DNA of 64,000 nt, taken from the NCBI GenBank assembly GCA_934130935.1, contig CAKOYQ010000009.1, positions 1 through 64,000 on the forward strand, given 5' to 3'. A program made the translations under genes and the position numbers. Origin of the DNA: an uncultured Clostridia bacterium. Lineage in GTDB: Bacteria > Bacillota > Clostridia > TANB77 > CAG-508. The notes below the pieces were generated by a model. The model saw nothing but the letters and a program-made list of their open reading frames with translations. It was not told the origin of the DNA and did not search any database. Positions within the stretch are counted from its first letter, which is position 1. Every line of letters begins with the position of its first letter. Shown one piece after another: positions 50,696-59,264 of the stretch.

Positions 50696-51726
50696 TATTT
50701 TTCCTTTCTATTTTTAAAAACAACTCTTTTTTGTGCAATAAAACTGAAAGAATATAAGATTATTTCTGTAATTATTTTTGATATTACTAAATTAATTCCA
50801 ATTATTGTATTCAATAAATTTAATATTAAATAATTAAATATCATTATTATAATTACTAGACTAAAGTATTTTCCTGCCATTCTTATAGCATTTTTGCTTT
50901 CTTTTTTGTCAAATACATAGTTCTTATTTAAGACAAAATTAAATATAGAACTTATACTTCTAGAGCAAATAACTGCAAGTAATAAATTGTTGAAAAACAT
51001 TTGAAAAATCATTAATAGCACAAAGTCTATTATTGCAGATAATACTGAAGATATTAAAAACTTACAAACTGGCTTGTAAATTAATATTGAATCTCTTATT
51101 ACTCTAAAATGAGAACATTCATTTTTATCTTCATATATTGTCTCTATATCAATTTGTGTATATGTTATGCCTTCTTCTTTCATCTTTAGCAAAATATTAA
51201 ATTCATATTCATATCTATTTCCATCAATTGCAAGTAACCATTCAAATATTTTACTTGAATATCCTCTCAATCCTGTTTGTGTATCTCTTACTTTCTCTCC
51301 AGTCATAGCATAAAATAATATCTTTGATATATTATTTCCAAATTTACTTCTAAACGGAATATTTTCCTTTTTAAAATTTCTTATGCCTAAAACAATATCT
51401 TTTTTATCTTTTTCTAATTCTTCACATATTCTTAAAATATCTTTTACTGTGTGTTGCCCATCTGAATCAGCACATACACATCCTTGTTTTTCATTATTTT
51501 TTATCAAATATTTAATTCCTGTTTTTATTGCTGCCCCTTTTCCTTGATTTGTTTGATGTTTTAAAACTGTAACTCCTTTAGTTTTTAAAGTTTCGAAAAT
51601 TTCGTTATAATTTTCCCCACTTCCATCATTAACTACTATTATTGGAATATTGGTTAATTCTTTTATTTGTTCTACTAAATTAACTAATTTTTCATTAGGT
51701 TCATAAGATGGTATTAATATTTTCAT
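50695..51726 (-). CDS. GT2 domain fused to a GtrA-like membrane domain
   Basis: 343 residues. Residues 1-215 are a polyprenyl-phosphate sugar synthase-like GT2 domain (IIVVNDGSGENYNEIF, CADSDGQHTVKDI, DTQTGLRGYSSKIF). Residues 220-340 have four membrane helices of the GtrA type (CKFLISSVLSAIIDFVLL, IFNFVLNKNYVFDKKES). GtrA is thought to flip bactoprenol-linked glucose, so this fusion joins synthesis and flipping of a lipid-linked sugar. The ATG follows AAAGGAG. Confidence 0.88.
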   Translation of the reverse strand: MKILIPSYEPNEKLVNLVEQIKELTNIPIIVVNDGSGENYNEIFETLKTKGVTVLKHQTNQGKGAAIKTGIKYLIKNNEKQGCVCADSDGQHTVKDILRICEELEKDKKDIVLGIRNFKKENIPFRSKFGNNISKILFYAMTGEKVRDTQTGLRGYSSKIFEWLLAIDGNRYEYEFNILLKMKEEGITYTQIDIETIYEDKNECSHFRVIRDSILIYKPVCKFLISSVLSAIIDFVLLMIFQMFFNNLLLAVICSRSISSIFNFVLNKNYVFDKKESKNAIRMAGKYFSLVIIIMIFNYLILNLLNTIIGINLVISKIITEIILYSFSFIAQKRVVFKNRKEK

Positions 51727-51737
51727 ATAAATCTCCT

Positions 51738-52655
51738 TTAATAAATATAAAGAATGTCGCTTATTTCTCTTTCTCCGTCTCCTGGTTGGCTGGATATATT
51801 TACTTTTTTATTCATAAAGTACATATTAGCAGAATTTCCTCCATCTAAATTATATGCTAGTTCACATCCAAGATTTTCAAATATTTGTGCAAATTCATTT
51901 AATGTTACACCTTTACTATATCCTTCTTTTCTTCCATCAACTACTATAAAACAATAATGATTTTTATTATAATATCCTATTCCAGTTCTTGGATTTTCAG
52001 TTGCTATATTTCCTCTTATAAGATTATCACTATCTACTGCATATGTTTCATAATTTGCATCTGCTTTACCATTTCTTACCAAAACAGGTCCAAAAGACAG
52101 TGTACCTTTTACACCATTTTCTATAAGTTCTTCTGCTGTCGTACTTTTTTCGTCATATGTCTTCATTGTTCCATCTTTATAGATTGCTAGTCCTTCTCTT
52201 GCTGGAACATTTCTATAAATTTGAGAATCACTTATTATAATTCCATCTTTTCTAAAAGCATAGTAATCACCATTAATAGCTAAAATAGCATTATTTCTAG
52301 AAGAAAGTGTACTCATCTTTTCAATTATGTTTGTTCCAATTTGATCTTTTGCAAATGCTTTTTTGATTCTATCTGGATTTTCTATTTTTATATCTGCTAT
52401 ATAATATGTAACTTTATCTTTTCCTTCTCCTTCTTCTTTTTTGTCTATCTTTATTTTAACTTCATTACTTGTATATGTATTTTCGGTTATTTCATATTTT
52501 TCTTTATTTTTTTCTATTTGAGTATTGACAATTTTTGAATCAACTCTTGGTATTAAATATCTATTTACTAAATATACGACAAAAATTATAAACAAAATGC
52601 CTATCATACCCAATGCATACTTTACTATTTTTCTCTTTATGTTTTTTTCTTTCAT
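51738..52655 (-). CDS. NAGPA-type phosphodiester glycosidase, membrane-anchored
   Basis: 305 residues. One N-terminal membrane segment (about 13-33) is followed by an extracellular domain of the phosphodiester glycosidase (NAGPA, PF09992) family: AILAINGDYYAF, REGLAIYKDG, GFGP-like SFGPVLVRNG, NPRTGIGYYN, and the hallmark YNLDGGNSANMYF near 275-287. The family cleaves sugar-1-phosphodiester bonds. In an export cluster it may trim or release glycan chains anchored through a phosphodiester. No good Shine-Dalgarno sequence is seen before its ATG; AAAGGAG lies about 35 bases upstream. Confidence 0.83.
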   Translation of the reverse strand: MKEKNIKRKIVKYALGMIGILFIIFVVYLVNRYLIPRVDSKIVNTQIEKNKEKYEITENTYTSNEVKIKIDKKEEGEGKDKVTYYIADIKIENPDRIKKAFAKDQIGTNIIEKMSTLSSRNNAILAINGDYYAFRKDGIIISDSQIYRNVPAREGLAIYKDGTMKTYDEKSTTAEELIENGVKGTLSFGPVLVRNGKADANYETYAVDSDNLIRGNIATENPRTGIGYYNKNHYCFIVVDGRKEGYSKGVTLNEFAQIFENLGCELAYNLDGGNSANMYFMNKKVNISSQPGDGEREISDILYIY

Positions 52656-52720
52656 TTTAATTTATAATATATTAACTATGTGAATATATTTACTCCTTTC
52701 ACGATTACATATTCTAATTT

Positions 52721-53515
52721 TTACAATACATCTGCAAAATCTTTTTTGCTCTTTTTAAATATATAATTTCCCCATACAAATACAATTATAGTAATAACCC
52801 AAAATATAAGTGTATAGATTCCATGTCCACTTGTTACTATATTTCCTGTTCCCATAAAACTTTCTCTTAAGCCTGTTACTAGGTATGTAAATGGTAAACA
52901 TTTCATAACTCTAGTTATTGTATGATGCTCTGCTATCATACTCAAATCCCAAACTACTGGTGTAAGCCACATTCCTATTTGCATTATAATTCCTAGTAAA
53001 TTTGAAAAGTCTGGCACTAATGTTGCTACAGCTGATGTAAATCTAGTTATTGCAATTAAAAATGCATATACTGCAAAAATCATATATATTAACTGTAAAA
53101 TATTAGGTACAAATTTAAATGCCATACAAACTACTGTTGCAATTGCTAGTAAAAATAAAGAAACAAATGAGTTTGCTAGTAATGATATAATAGGTATTAT
53201 ATCTACTGGAAATACTACTTTTTTTACTAAATAGCTATATCCTCTTATTGCATTACTTGCTCCTATAACTCCATCATTAATTGTCATCCACATTGCCATT
53301 CCAGGCATAAACCATACAACATATGGTGCACCTTCTGGTCCTGTTTGCTTGAATATGTATTGAAATACTATTACATACATCATCATAAATACAAATGGCT
53401 GTAAAAATCCCCATACACTTCCTAAACTTGTATTTGCAAATCTATTTTTAAAATCGTTTTTTCCTAATTGCCATGCTAACCTTTTGTTTTTCCATAATAT
53501 CTTTATAAATTCCAT
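52721..53515 (-). CDS. Polysaccharide ABC transporter permease (Wzm/TagG-like)
   Basis: 264 residues with six membrane helices, ABC-2 type. Near the N terminus, NDFKNRFANTSLGSVWGFLQPF is the classic start of Wzm/TagG permeases; GYSYLVKKVVFPVDIIP contains the coupling-helix region. With the Wzt-like ATPase (48359..49693) it forms the exporter that moves the lipid-linked polysaccharide across the membrane. ATPase and permease genes are separated by three other genes, an unusual spacing. The ATG follows GGAGG. Confidence 0.92.
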   Translation of the reverse strand: MEFIKILWKNKRLAWQLGKNDFKNRFANTSLGSVWGFLQPFVFMMMYVIVFQYIFKQTGPEGAPYVVWFMPGMAMWMTINDGVIGASNAIRGYSYLVKKVVFPVDIIPIISLLANSFVSLFLLAIATVVCMAFKFVPNILQLIYMIFAVYAFLIAITRFTSAVATLVPDFSNLLGIIMQIGMWLTPVVWDLSMIAEHHTITRVMKCLPFTYLVTGLRESFMGTGNIVTSGHGIYTLIFWVITIIVFVWGNYIFKKSKKDFADVL

Positions 53516-53578
53516 ATTTCCTCCATTGTTTTATATATTTTCCCTTTTATTACATTTTCTCTTGCTATTCTACTATAA

Positions 53579-53616
53579 GAGCTATTTAAAGTCAACAATT
53601 AGACCATAAATAGCTC
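53579..53616. terminator. Hairpin between the first glycosyltransferase and the permease
   Basis: GAGCTATTTA/TAAATAGCTC, perfect 10-bp arms with an 18-base loop. A T-run follows on the plus strand; on the minus strand the run precedes the stem. It could attenuate transcription within the locus or be a processing site. The rest of 53516-53679 shows nothing else. Confidence 0.4.
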
Positions 53617-53679
53617 TCATTTTTTTATTAAATTTTTGTACTCAAAATTGTTTTAAAAACTTATCCAATTTTACTAAAA

Positions 53680-54657
53680 TCATATTCTAAATTTTAAATA
53701 CCCCAGAACTGGAAAGTGAAACAAAACGCACTCCCTAATCATTTTTTTTCCTTGATTTTTTCCAGCCAAAATCTTGAAAAAAGCCTTTAAATTCCAATTA
53801 ATTTTATATGAATTTAAAATATTATTATAGTACTTTTCTGCTTCTTCAATAAACTGCTCGTCCTTTTTTATAGAAACATATTGTTTGCACATTTTAATAC
53901 CACCAAGATATGCTCTATTAATTGCATCTTCTCTATACTTTAAAAATGCCTTATAACTTTTACCATTCTCTTGTTTCCACCTATTCAAATTCTGATTTAA
54001 ACTTCTCCCTCCGAAAACATTTGTCCCATGTAATCTATAGTCAAAAAGAGGTTCTTTTATATAGTACATGCCTTTTCCTTCATTTGCAATAAATGCTGCA
54101 AGCCAATCATGTGCAATAACATCATTTTTAAATGGTAACATTTTATCTCTAACTGTTTTTGTAATAATCTGTGAACATCCTATTCCAACACATCTTGAAA
54201 TAGCTAATTTACTTTTTCCTTTCACTAATGGAACATTTTTATATTTAAAATAATCATCTTGAAGTACAACTCCATCTTCATCTACTTGTCTACAGTTACA
54301 ATACACCATATCAACATTTTCTTCTTTTATTTTTTTTAGGCTCTTTTCCACCTTTTCTTTACCCCAAACATCATCATGATCTGAAAACATTATATAATTT
54401 GCAGTTGATTGTTGTAACAAAAATTCAAAATTTTTGTTATATCCTAAATTTTTAGGTTGAATATATAATTTTATTCTATTATCTTTTTTCTCATATTCTT
54501 TTAATATTTCTGCAACTTTTTTATCACTAGACTTATCATCACTTATATATATTTTTAGATTTTTATGTGTTTGTCTTAATATACTCTCTATTTGCTTTCT
54601 TAAATATTTTTCATTTGTATTATATGTTGCAACTAATATATCAACTAATTCTTCCAT
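53680..54657 (-). CDS. GT2 glycosyltransferase, first gene of the polysaccharide locus
   Basis: 325 residues: VDILVATYNTNEKYLRKQIES, IYISDDKSSDKKVAEI, and FSDHDDVWGKEKVEKS with the HDD metal-binding motif. AHDWLAAFIANEGKGMYYI and RLHGTNVFGG match its paralogue at 49703..50695. It probably adds an early sugar to the polysaccharide. The ATG follows AAAGGA. Only 37 bases separate it from recO, with no promoter visible, so it may be read from the era-recO transcript. Confidence 0.87.
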   Translation of the reverse strand: MEELVDILVATYNTNEKYLRKQIESILRQTHKNLKIYISDDKSSDKKVAEILKEYEKKDNRIKLYIQPKNLGYNKNFEFLLQQSTANYIMFSDHDDVWGKEKVEKSLKKIKEENVDMVYCNCRQVDEDGVVLQDDYFKYKNVPLVKGKSKLAISRCVGIGCSQIITKTVRDKMLPFKNDVIAHDWLAAFIANEGKGMYYIKEPLFDYRLHGTNVFGGRSLNQNLNRWKQENGKSYKAFLKYREDAINRAYLGGIKMCKQYVSIKKDEQFIEEAEKYYNNILNSYKINWNLKAFFKILAGKNQGKKMIRECVLFHFPVLGYLKFRI

Positions 54658-54694
54658 ATAATATTCCTTTCAATTTGTATGTTTTTATCTATTC

Positions 54695-55405
54695 TTAATA
54701 TTGCTTTTCTAGTTTTTCATTAAAATACAATTTTGCTATCAACTTCAATTCATTCAATGATTCAGCTTTTAAATTAAATGAATATAACTTCTTTGCAGGG
54801 GCCATTACTATGTATTTTATAGCACTAGCTGTGCTTTCACTCATTTGTAAACATCCTTTATCTTGTTTGCTACATATTTTACATTTAAATCCATTATCTT
54901 TTAAACTAAAATACTGTAACTCATCTTTTTGTTTGCAATTTGTACATTCACTTATTCTTGGTGTAAAGCCTAAAAAACATAATAGTTTAATTTTAAATAT
55001 ACTCATTATTAGTTCTGCATCCTTATCAGTTTCTGATAATGTATATAATGTATTTAAAAATAATTGCAAAATTTTGTAACAATTTTGATTTTCTTCTGTA
55101 ACATCTTTTACTATTTTGGTAATTTCTACCGCATAATTCAATTTATCTAAATCTGTTCTTAATTTGTAAAACACTTCTATTGTTTCACAAGAATTTATAT
55201 TATATGTATTTGCACCCTTGTACATTAAATACTCACCAAAACATAAAAATTGTGTGCCTGCAAGTAAGGCGCTTCTTTGTCTTCTAGCGCCTTTTGCAAC
55301 ACACGAAATCTTGCCCAATCCTGGTGTTAACATTGTAAGCATTTTATCATAATCGCCTAAGTTATTTTCAGATATTATTATACCACTCATTTTTATTGTT
55401 CCCAT
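54695..55405 (-). CDS. recO: DNA repair protein RecO
   Basis: Recombination mediator that helps load RecA and anneals single strands. 236 residues. The N-terminal OB-fold has MSGIIISENNLGDYDKMLTML (in part) and GKISCVAKGARRQRSALLAG; the central helical part follows. A zinc-binding site is seen as CTNC (about 161-164) and CKIC (about 179-182). The ATG follows GGAGG, which lies inside the end of yqzL. Gene order era-yqzL-recO matches Bacillus. Confidence 0.93.
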   Translation of the reverse strand: MGTIKMSGIIISENNLGDYDKMLTMLTPGLGKISCVAKGARRQRSALLAGTQFLCFGEYLMYKGANTYNINSCETIEVFYKLRTDLDKLNYAVEITKIVKDVTEENQNCYKILQLFLNTLYTLSETDKDAELIMSIFKIKLLCFLGFTPRISECTNCKQKDELQYFSLKDNGFKCKICSKQDKGCLQMSESTASAIKYIVMAPAKKLYSFNLKAESLNELKLIAKLYFNEKLEKQY

Positions 55406-55532
55406 TTTGTTCCTCCATTTGTTGTATTCCGCTTCCTATTTTTTCTTCTATGTCTTGTATTTGTTTTAATTCTAAAAAAGTATTTATATCCCCTGTATTT
55501 TTAAAGATATTCCATGCAATTTTTTTAATCAT
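55368..55532 (-). CDS. yqzL: YqzL-like small protein
   Basis: 54 residues: MIKKIAWNIFKNTGDINTF, then LELKQIQDIEEK and a polar tail. The pattern W-N-x-F-x-x-TG-x-x-x-x-F/Y-L matches Bacillus YqzL, encoded at the same place between era and recO. Its function is unknown. The ATG follows GAGGAAGTGAGCTT. It overlaps the first 38 bases of recO, so the recO ribosome-binding site lies inside it, which suggests coupled translation. Confidence 0.75.
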   Translation of the reverse strand: MIKKIAWNIFKNTGDINTFLELKQIQDIEEKIGSGIQQMEEQNGNNKNEWYNNI

Positions 55533-55628
55533 AAGCTCACTTCCTCTAATTCTATCTTTCGCAATTACAATATAAATTATTCAAAAATTTAAAATGCACT
55601 ATAATCATAAATTTTATAGATATTTGCA

Positions 55629-56531
55629 TTATTGAAGTTTGAATTTTTTTATAATTGTTGAATCATCTTGCCAATCTTCTTTAACTTTTACCCATGTTTT
55701 TAAATTAACTCTTGTTCCAAAATTCTTTTCCATATCAATTCTTGCTGATTGACCTATACGTTTTAACATCTTACCATCTTTTCCTATAATTATTCCTTTA
55801 TGAGAGTTTCTAAGGCAATAGATTGTTGCCTCTATATCATATAAATTTTCACCTTTTTGGTTTTTCCTAAACTTCATTTTTTCCACTTCAACATATATCC
55901 CATGTGGAACTTCATCTTGTAAAAATGTAAGTGCTTTTTCTCTAATTGTCTCTTCAGCAAGTTGTCTTAATGTCTGGTCTGTATATTCTTCTATATTATA
56001 ATATGCAGGACCAGGTTTTAAGTTCTTTTCAATTTCATCTAAAATAATATCTCTATATTTTTCTTTTAAAGAAGATATAGGAATAACAGCTTTAAAGTCA
56101 TATTCTTTTTGATATATATCTATTAATTGTAGTAATTTTTCCCTTTTAACTAAATCAATTTTATTTATTATCAATATAGCTTTTTTATGAGATTTCTTTA
56201 TTTTTTCAAGAATTTTCATATCTCCTCTGCCAATTTCTTCACTTGTAGCTTCTATTACAAATAATATCAAATCAATTTCATTTATAACTCCAAATGACGT
56301 CTCTACCATGGTTTCATTTAACTTTGTTTTTGGTTTATGAATTCCAGGCGTATCTATGAATATTATTTGTGAATCTTTTCTATTTACAATTCCTTTTATT
56401 GCTGTTCTTGTTGTTTGCACCTTGTTTGCTGTAGCTGCTACTTTTTCTCCTACTAGCATATTTAATAATGTAGATTTTCCCACATTTGTTCTTCCAAGCA
56501 TTGCAACAAATCCTGATTTAAATTCTGCCAT
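55629..56531 (-). CDS. era: GTPase Era
   Basis: Essential GTPase that binds 16S rRNA and assists 30S ribosome maturation. 300 residues. G1 GRTNVGKST (about 14-21), G3 DTPG, G4 NKID; the C-terminal KH domain has GIIIGKDGKMLKRIGQSAR. The longest frame would add 26 residues, but that stretch is translation of a dispersed 35-bp repeat. The ATG at 56531, after AAAGGAAAAAG, gives the family N terminus MAEFKSGFVAMLGRTNVGKS. It precedes yqzL and recO. Confidence 0.96.
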   Translation of the reverse strand: MAEFKSGFVAMLGRTNVGKSTLLNMLVGEKVAATANKVQTTRTAIKGIVNRKDSQIIFIDTPGIHKPKTKLNETMVETSFGVINEIDLILFVIEATSEEIGRGDMKILEKIKKSHKKAILIINKIDLVKREKLLQLIDIYQKEYDFKAVIPISSLKEKYRDIILDEIEKNLKPGPAYYNIEEYTDQTLRQLAEETIREKALTFLQDEVPHGIYVEVEKMKFRKNQKGENLYDIEATIYCLRNSHKGIIIGKDGKMLKRIGQSARIDMEKNFGTRVNLKTWVKVKEDWQDDSTIIKKFKLQ

Positions 56532-56543
56532 TCTTTTTCCTTT

Positions 56544-56578
56544 CCATGGGCAATTGGGGGTCGGTTCCATTTTTGCCC
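56544..56578. repeat. Dispersed 35-bp element, copy 2
   Basis: Reverse-orientation copy of the element at 17728-17762: GGGCAAAAA, core GAACCGACCCC, end TTGCCCATGG, read on the minus strand. It fills the 52-base gap between the large unknown gene and era, and it can fold through its complementary ends. Confidence 0.7.
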
Positions 56579-56583
56579 TTTGC

Positions 56584-58872
56584 CTATTCTTCAATCTCTT
56601 TAACACCATATTCTAATACGTTTATTGTTTTTATAATTAATTTTGAAGCAATATCATTTTCATCTTCTAATCTTCCAACTCTAATTACTTTTTTACTTTC
56701 AAGTATTATGTCTGTATCTAAAATCTTCACCAACATTCTTGTGTCTTTATCCATTCCAACTGGTAAAGTTTTATTTTGATTATCATAGTACACACAATTT
56801 GAAAATGCAACTGCTTTTACATTTTTGTCAAAATTCATCTTATATAAATTTACTTTTCCACTTTCTGTACTCATTAGTGAATCTTCAATTTCTTTTTCTG
56901 GATTTAAATTAAATATATTAAATTCGTTTGTATCAATATTTTGATCTTCTTCTATCCATTTATAACCTGCAATTTCTTGTTTTAATACATTTTTGTCTAT
57001 GGCTTGATCTATTATCTTTATAGCCTCTTCTAATGCTGCTTTATATTCTACAGTTTTTAATGATTTTGAAATTCTTAATATAGAATATTTATTTTTAGGA
57101 TGTTCCCTATGAGACTTATTTGCCAATTTTGTTATTTTTCTTGTATCTTCTGACAATCCACCAAATATATCAATAGCCTCTTCTTCTGTAATATCTTTTT
57201 CATTTTGTAAATCTTTTTTTATTTTTTTCATATACTGTTCAACTTCTTTTGCTGTTGTATTATCAGTTTTTAATTTATTAATTATTTCTAGTTGGTCTGT
57301 GGTAGTTAAATAAATATTGTCTAACTCTTCTTTCGAAAGTTCCTTCCTTTGTGCTTTGTCCATTGTTTGTCCAAATTCTTCAAAATCTTCTTCATAATCA
57401 AATATTTTTGAATGTGGCTTTACATTTATTGTTTCTTCTTCGCCTTCTTCTAATGCTTGTACTTCATCTTTATTGCTATATTTCCAAAATTCAAATATGC
57501 TTTTTTTATGGCTATCAATTTCATTTATATATGCTGTTGCATTTTCTATTTTTTTAACTAAGTTAAGATTTTTTAGTTTTAGTGCATTTATGTCTAGTTT
57601 AGTGTTTTTTAAATTTGTTTCTTTCTCATTTGCTTCTTGACCTTTTTGCAATAATTCATCAAGTGTATACTGTGCTTTTATTTTTTCGTCTATTTCCTTT
57701 ATTTCTGGTACATCTTCTGGTTCTTCTTCAACAATTTCTTCTTTTTGTTTTGTCTTTTTTCCGCTATATTTAAAGAAATACTTTACTTTTCCAAAAAATG
57801 TTTTCTTACACTCCAAAAATGTTGATATCTGCTTTTCTTTACTCAAATATTCAATCTCTAAATCTTGTGATTGTCTTTTTAATCTTCTTACTTTTGCTTG
57901 TAATAGATTGTTTTCTTTAAAAGCATTTTTTTCTTTGTCTAGCAAAATCTTATATTCAATATTTAACCAATCACTTAAATCATCATATTTCATTAAATCA
58001 TCATTATAATAAAATTCTAAACTTCCTTGTTTATCTATTCTAGTATTAAATTTATAGTAATTAGGTAATTCTGATTGCAATATAAATAGTGCTTTTACTA
58101 ATTTAAAAAACTTTGTTGCTTCAATTTTGTTTGATAGTTTTACTTTATATTCTGATTTTATTGTTCCATATACTTCTGTTTCTCCAACTATTTGTATAGT
58201 TACTTTTTCATTTTTGTCATATACTTCATAAATTGATGGCCAATCTTTTGTAAAAAGCCATAAATAATTTTCTAAACTCTGTATCTCTGTTTTATTTAAT
58301 AATTCTCTGGTATAGTCTGCATTACTAATAGGTACAAATATTCTACCTGCTTTTTTCTTTTCTATTTGTTTTTTTAACACATAAAAAAAAGTTGAATAAT
58401 CATTATCTTCTGTTGGGACAATCATAAAATATTGATTAGTTGATGATGAATAATATATTTGCCATAAATAATTTCCTGAATATCTTACTTTAAATGGTAT
58501 CTTTTTATTAATTAATTGCTGTTCTTGCTCTATTTTCTCTATATCTTCAATTTTTACTTCTTCTAACATTCTTATAAATGTTGCATATCTTTCCTGATTT
58601 TCTTCACTCTTTGAATCTAAATAATTTGCTAGTGGAGTTGCTTTTGAATACTTTTCTTTTATATCGTCTAATCTATTTGTTGGTGATAATAATATCTGTA
58701 TCTCTTTTGGCGAAACAAATCTATATTGTCTGTATTTTTTTTCATCTAGTCCAGTATTAGGTCTAAATTGTAAATCTTCCACTAACTTTAGTGTTTCTGG
58801 TATTTCTTCTAAATTTAGTCCTATGTATTCTAACTTTTTCTTTATCTCTTGAGTCTTATTTTTCTTTTCCAA
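56584..58872 (-). CDS. Large coiled-coil-rich protein of unknown function, upstream of era
   Basis: 762 residues, no signal peptide or membrane segment, strongly charged. The N-terminal ~330 residues appear mixed alpha/beta (FKVRYSGNYLWQIYYSSS, YFMIVPTEDNDYSTFFYV, RIFVPISNADYTRELL). Residues 330-500 are coiled coil with an acidic stretch (EEIVEEEPEDVPEIKEIDEK). The C-terminal part is mixed, ending in VGMDKDTRMLVKILDTDIIL and VIRVGRLEDENDIASKLI. I do not recognise the family. The start is placed at a TTG eight bases after AGGAG; an upstream TTG overlaps that site. It is the first gene of the era-yqzL-recO transcript, suggesting a conserved cytoplasmic role. Confidence 0.8.
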   Translation of the reverse strand: MEKKNKTQEIKKKLEYIGLNLEEIPETLKLVEDLQFRPNTGLDEKKYRQYRFVSPKEIQILLSPTNRLDDIKEKYSKATPLANYLDSKSEENQERYATFIRMLEEVKIEDIEKIEQEQQLINKKIPFKVRYSGNYLWQIYYSSSTNQYFMIVPTEDNDYSTFFYVLKKQIEKKKAGRIFVPISNADYTRELLNKTEIQSLENYLWLFTKDWPSIYEVYDKNEKVTIQIVGETEVYGTIKSEYKVKLSNKIEATKFFKLVKALFILQSELPNYYKFNTRIDKQGSLEFYYNDDLMKYDDLSDWLNIEYKILLDKEKNAFKENNLLQAKVRRLKRQSQDLEIEYLSKEKQISTFLECKKTFFGKVKYFFKYSGKKTKQKEEIVEEEPEDVPEIKEIDEKIKAQYTLDELLQKGQEANEKETNLKNTKLDINALKLKNLNLVKKIENATAYINEIDSHKKSIFEFWKYSNKDEVQALEEGEEETINVKPHSKIFDYEEDFEEFGQTMDKAQRKELSKEELDNIYLTTTDQLEIINKLKTDNTTAKEVEQYMKKIKKDLQNEKDITEEEAIDIFGGLSEDTRKITKLANKSHREHPKNKYSILRISKSLKTVEYKAALEEAIKIIDQAIDKNVLKQEIAGYKWIEEDQNIDTNEFNIFNLNPEKEIEDSLMSTESGKVNLYKMNFDKNVKAVAFSNCVYYDNQNKTLPVGMDKDTRMLVKILDTDIILESKKVIRVGRLEDENDIASKLIIKTINVLEYGVKEIEE

Positions 58873-58908
58873 AGTAGATTCTCCTCTCAATCCTTTTCTT
58901 CATTATAT

Positions 58909-58937
58909 ATTTTACTATGCTAATTTAAAAATATCAA
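58909..58937 (-). promoter_or_regulatory. Promoter of the era-recO transcript
   Basis: TTGATA (58932-58937), 17 bases, TAAAAT (58909-58914) on the minus strand, 37 bases before the TTG start of the large unknown gene. No further promoter is visible between here and the polysaccharide locus. Confidence 0.65.
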
Positions 58938-59016
58938 GATTTTTATACCTATTTTTAAAATTTTTAAGAGCAAAAAATAATTGTACCAATTTACCCTAAT
59001 TTTTTTTGAATATCTC

Positions 59017-59045
59017 TTGACAAAACAATAAATACCTATTATAAT
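59017..59045 (+). promoter_or_regulatory. Promoter of tRNA-Met
   Basis: A consensus promoter on the plus strand: TTGACA (59017-59022), exactly 17 bases, TATAAT (59040-59045). The tRNA begins 21 bases after the -10 box. Confidence 0.9.
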
Positions 59046-59065
59046 AATTATTGTTCAAACTTTAT

Positions 59066-59142
59066 GGCGAAGTAGCTCAGTTGGCTAGAGCATCCGGTTC
59101 ATACCCGGCAGGTCGTAGGTTCAAGTCCCACCTTCGCTACCA
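59066..59142 (+). tRNA. tRNA-Met (anticodon CAT), elongator-type
   Basis: 77 bases with encoded CCA. Acceptor stem GGCGAAG/CTTCGCT (G1-U72 wobble), D arm GCTC..GAGC, anticodon loop TTCATAC between CCGG and CCGG, T arm with TTCAAGT. G at position 1 argues against initiator tRNA. Pair 27-43 and one T-stem pair are mismatched, which is slightly unusual. A CAT tRNA could also be the Ile tRNA whose C34 is modified to lysidine; the body looks Met-like. Confidence 0.88.
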
Positions 59143-59152
59143 TAATAATACA

Positions 59153-59195
59153 GGCATATAAGGAATTTTAATTCTTTATATGCTTTTTTTGTTGT
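59153..59195 (+). terminator. Terminator of tRNA-Met
   Basis: GCATATAA(G)GAATT pairs with AATTC(T)TTATATGC and is followed by a run of seven T on the plus strand, ten bases after the tRNA. Confidence 0.85.
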
Positions 59196-59264
59196 AACTA
59201 TACCTACCAAAACAAACAGTAATAAAAGAAAAATACAATAAATATATTTAATAAGGTGATAAAA

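Noticed and set aside
56532..56609. 26-residue N-terminal extension of Era
   Set aside because: It translates the dispersed 35-bp element and overlaps the end of the upstream gene. The ATG at 56531 has a ribosome-binding site and gives the normal Era N terminus.
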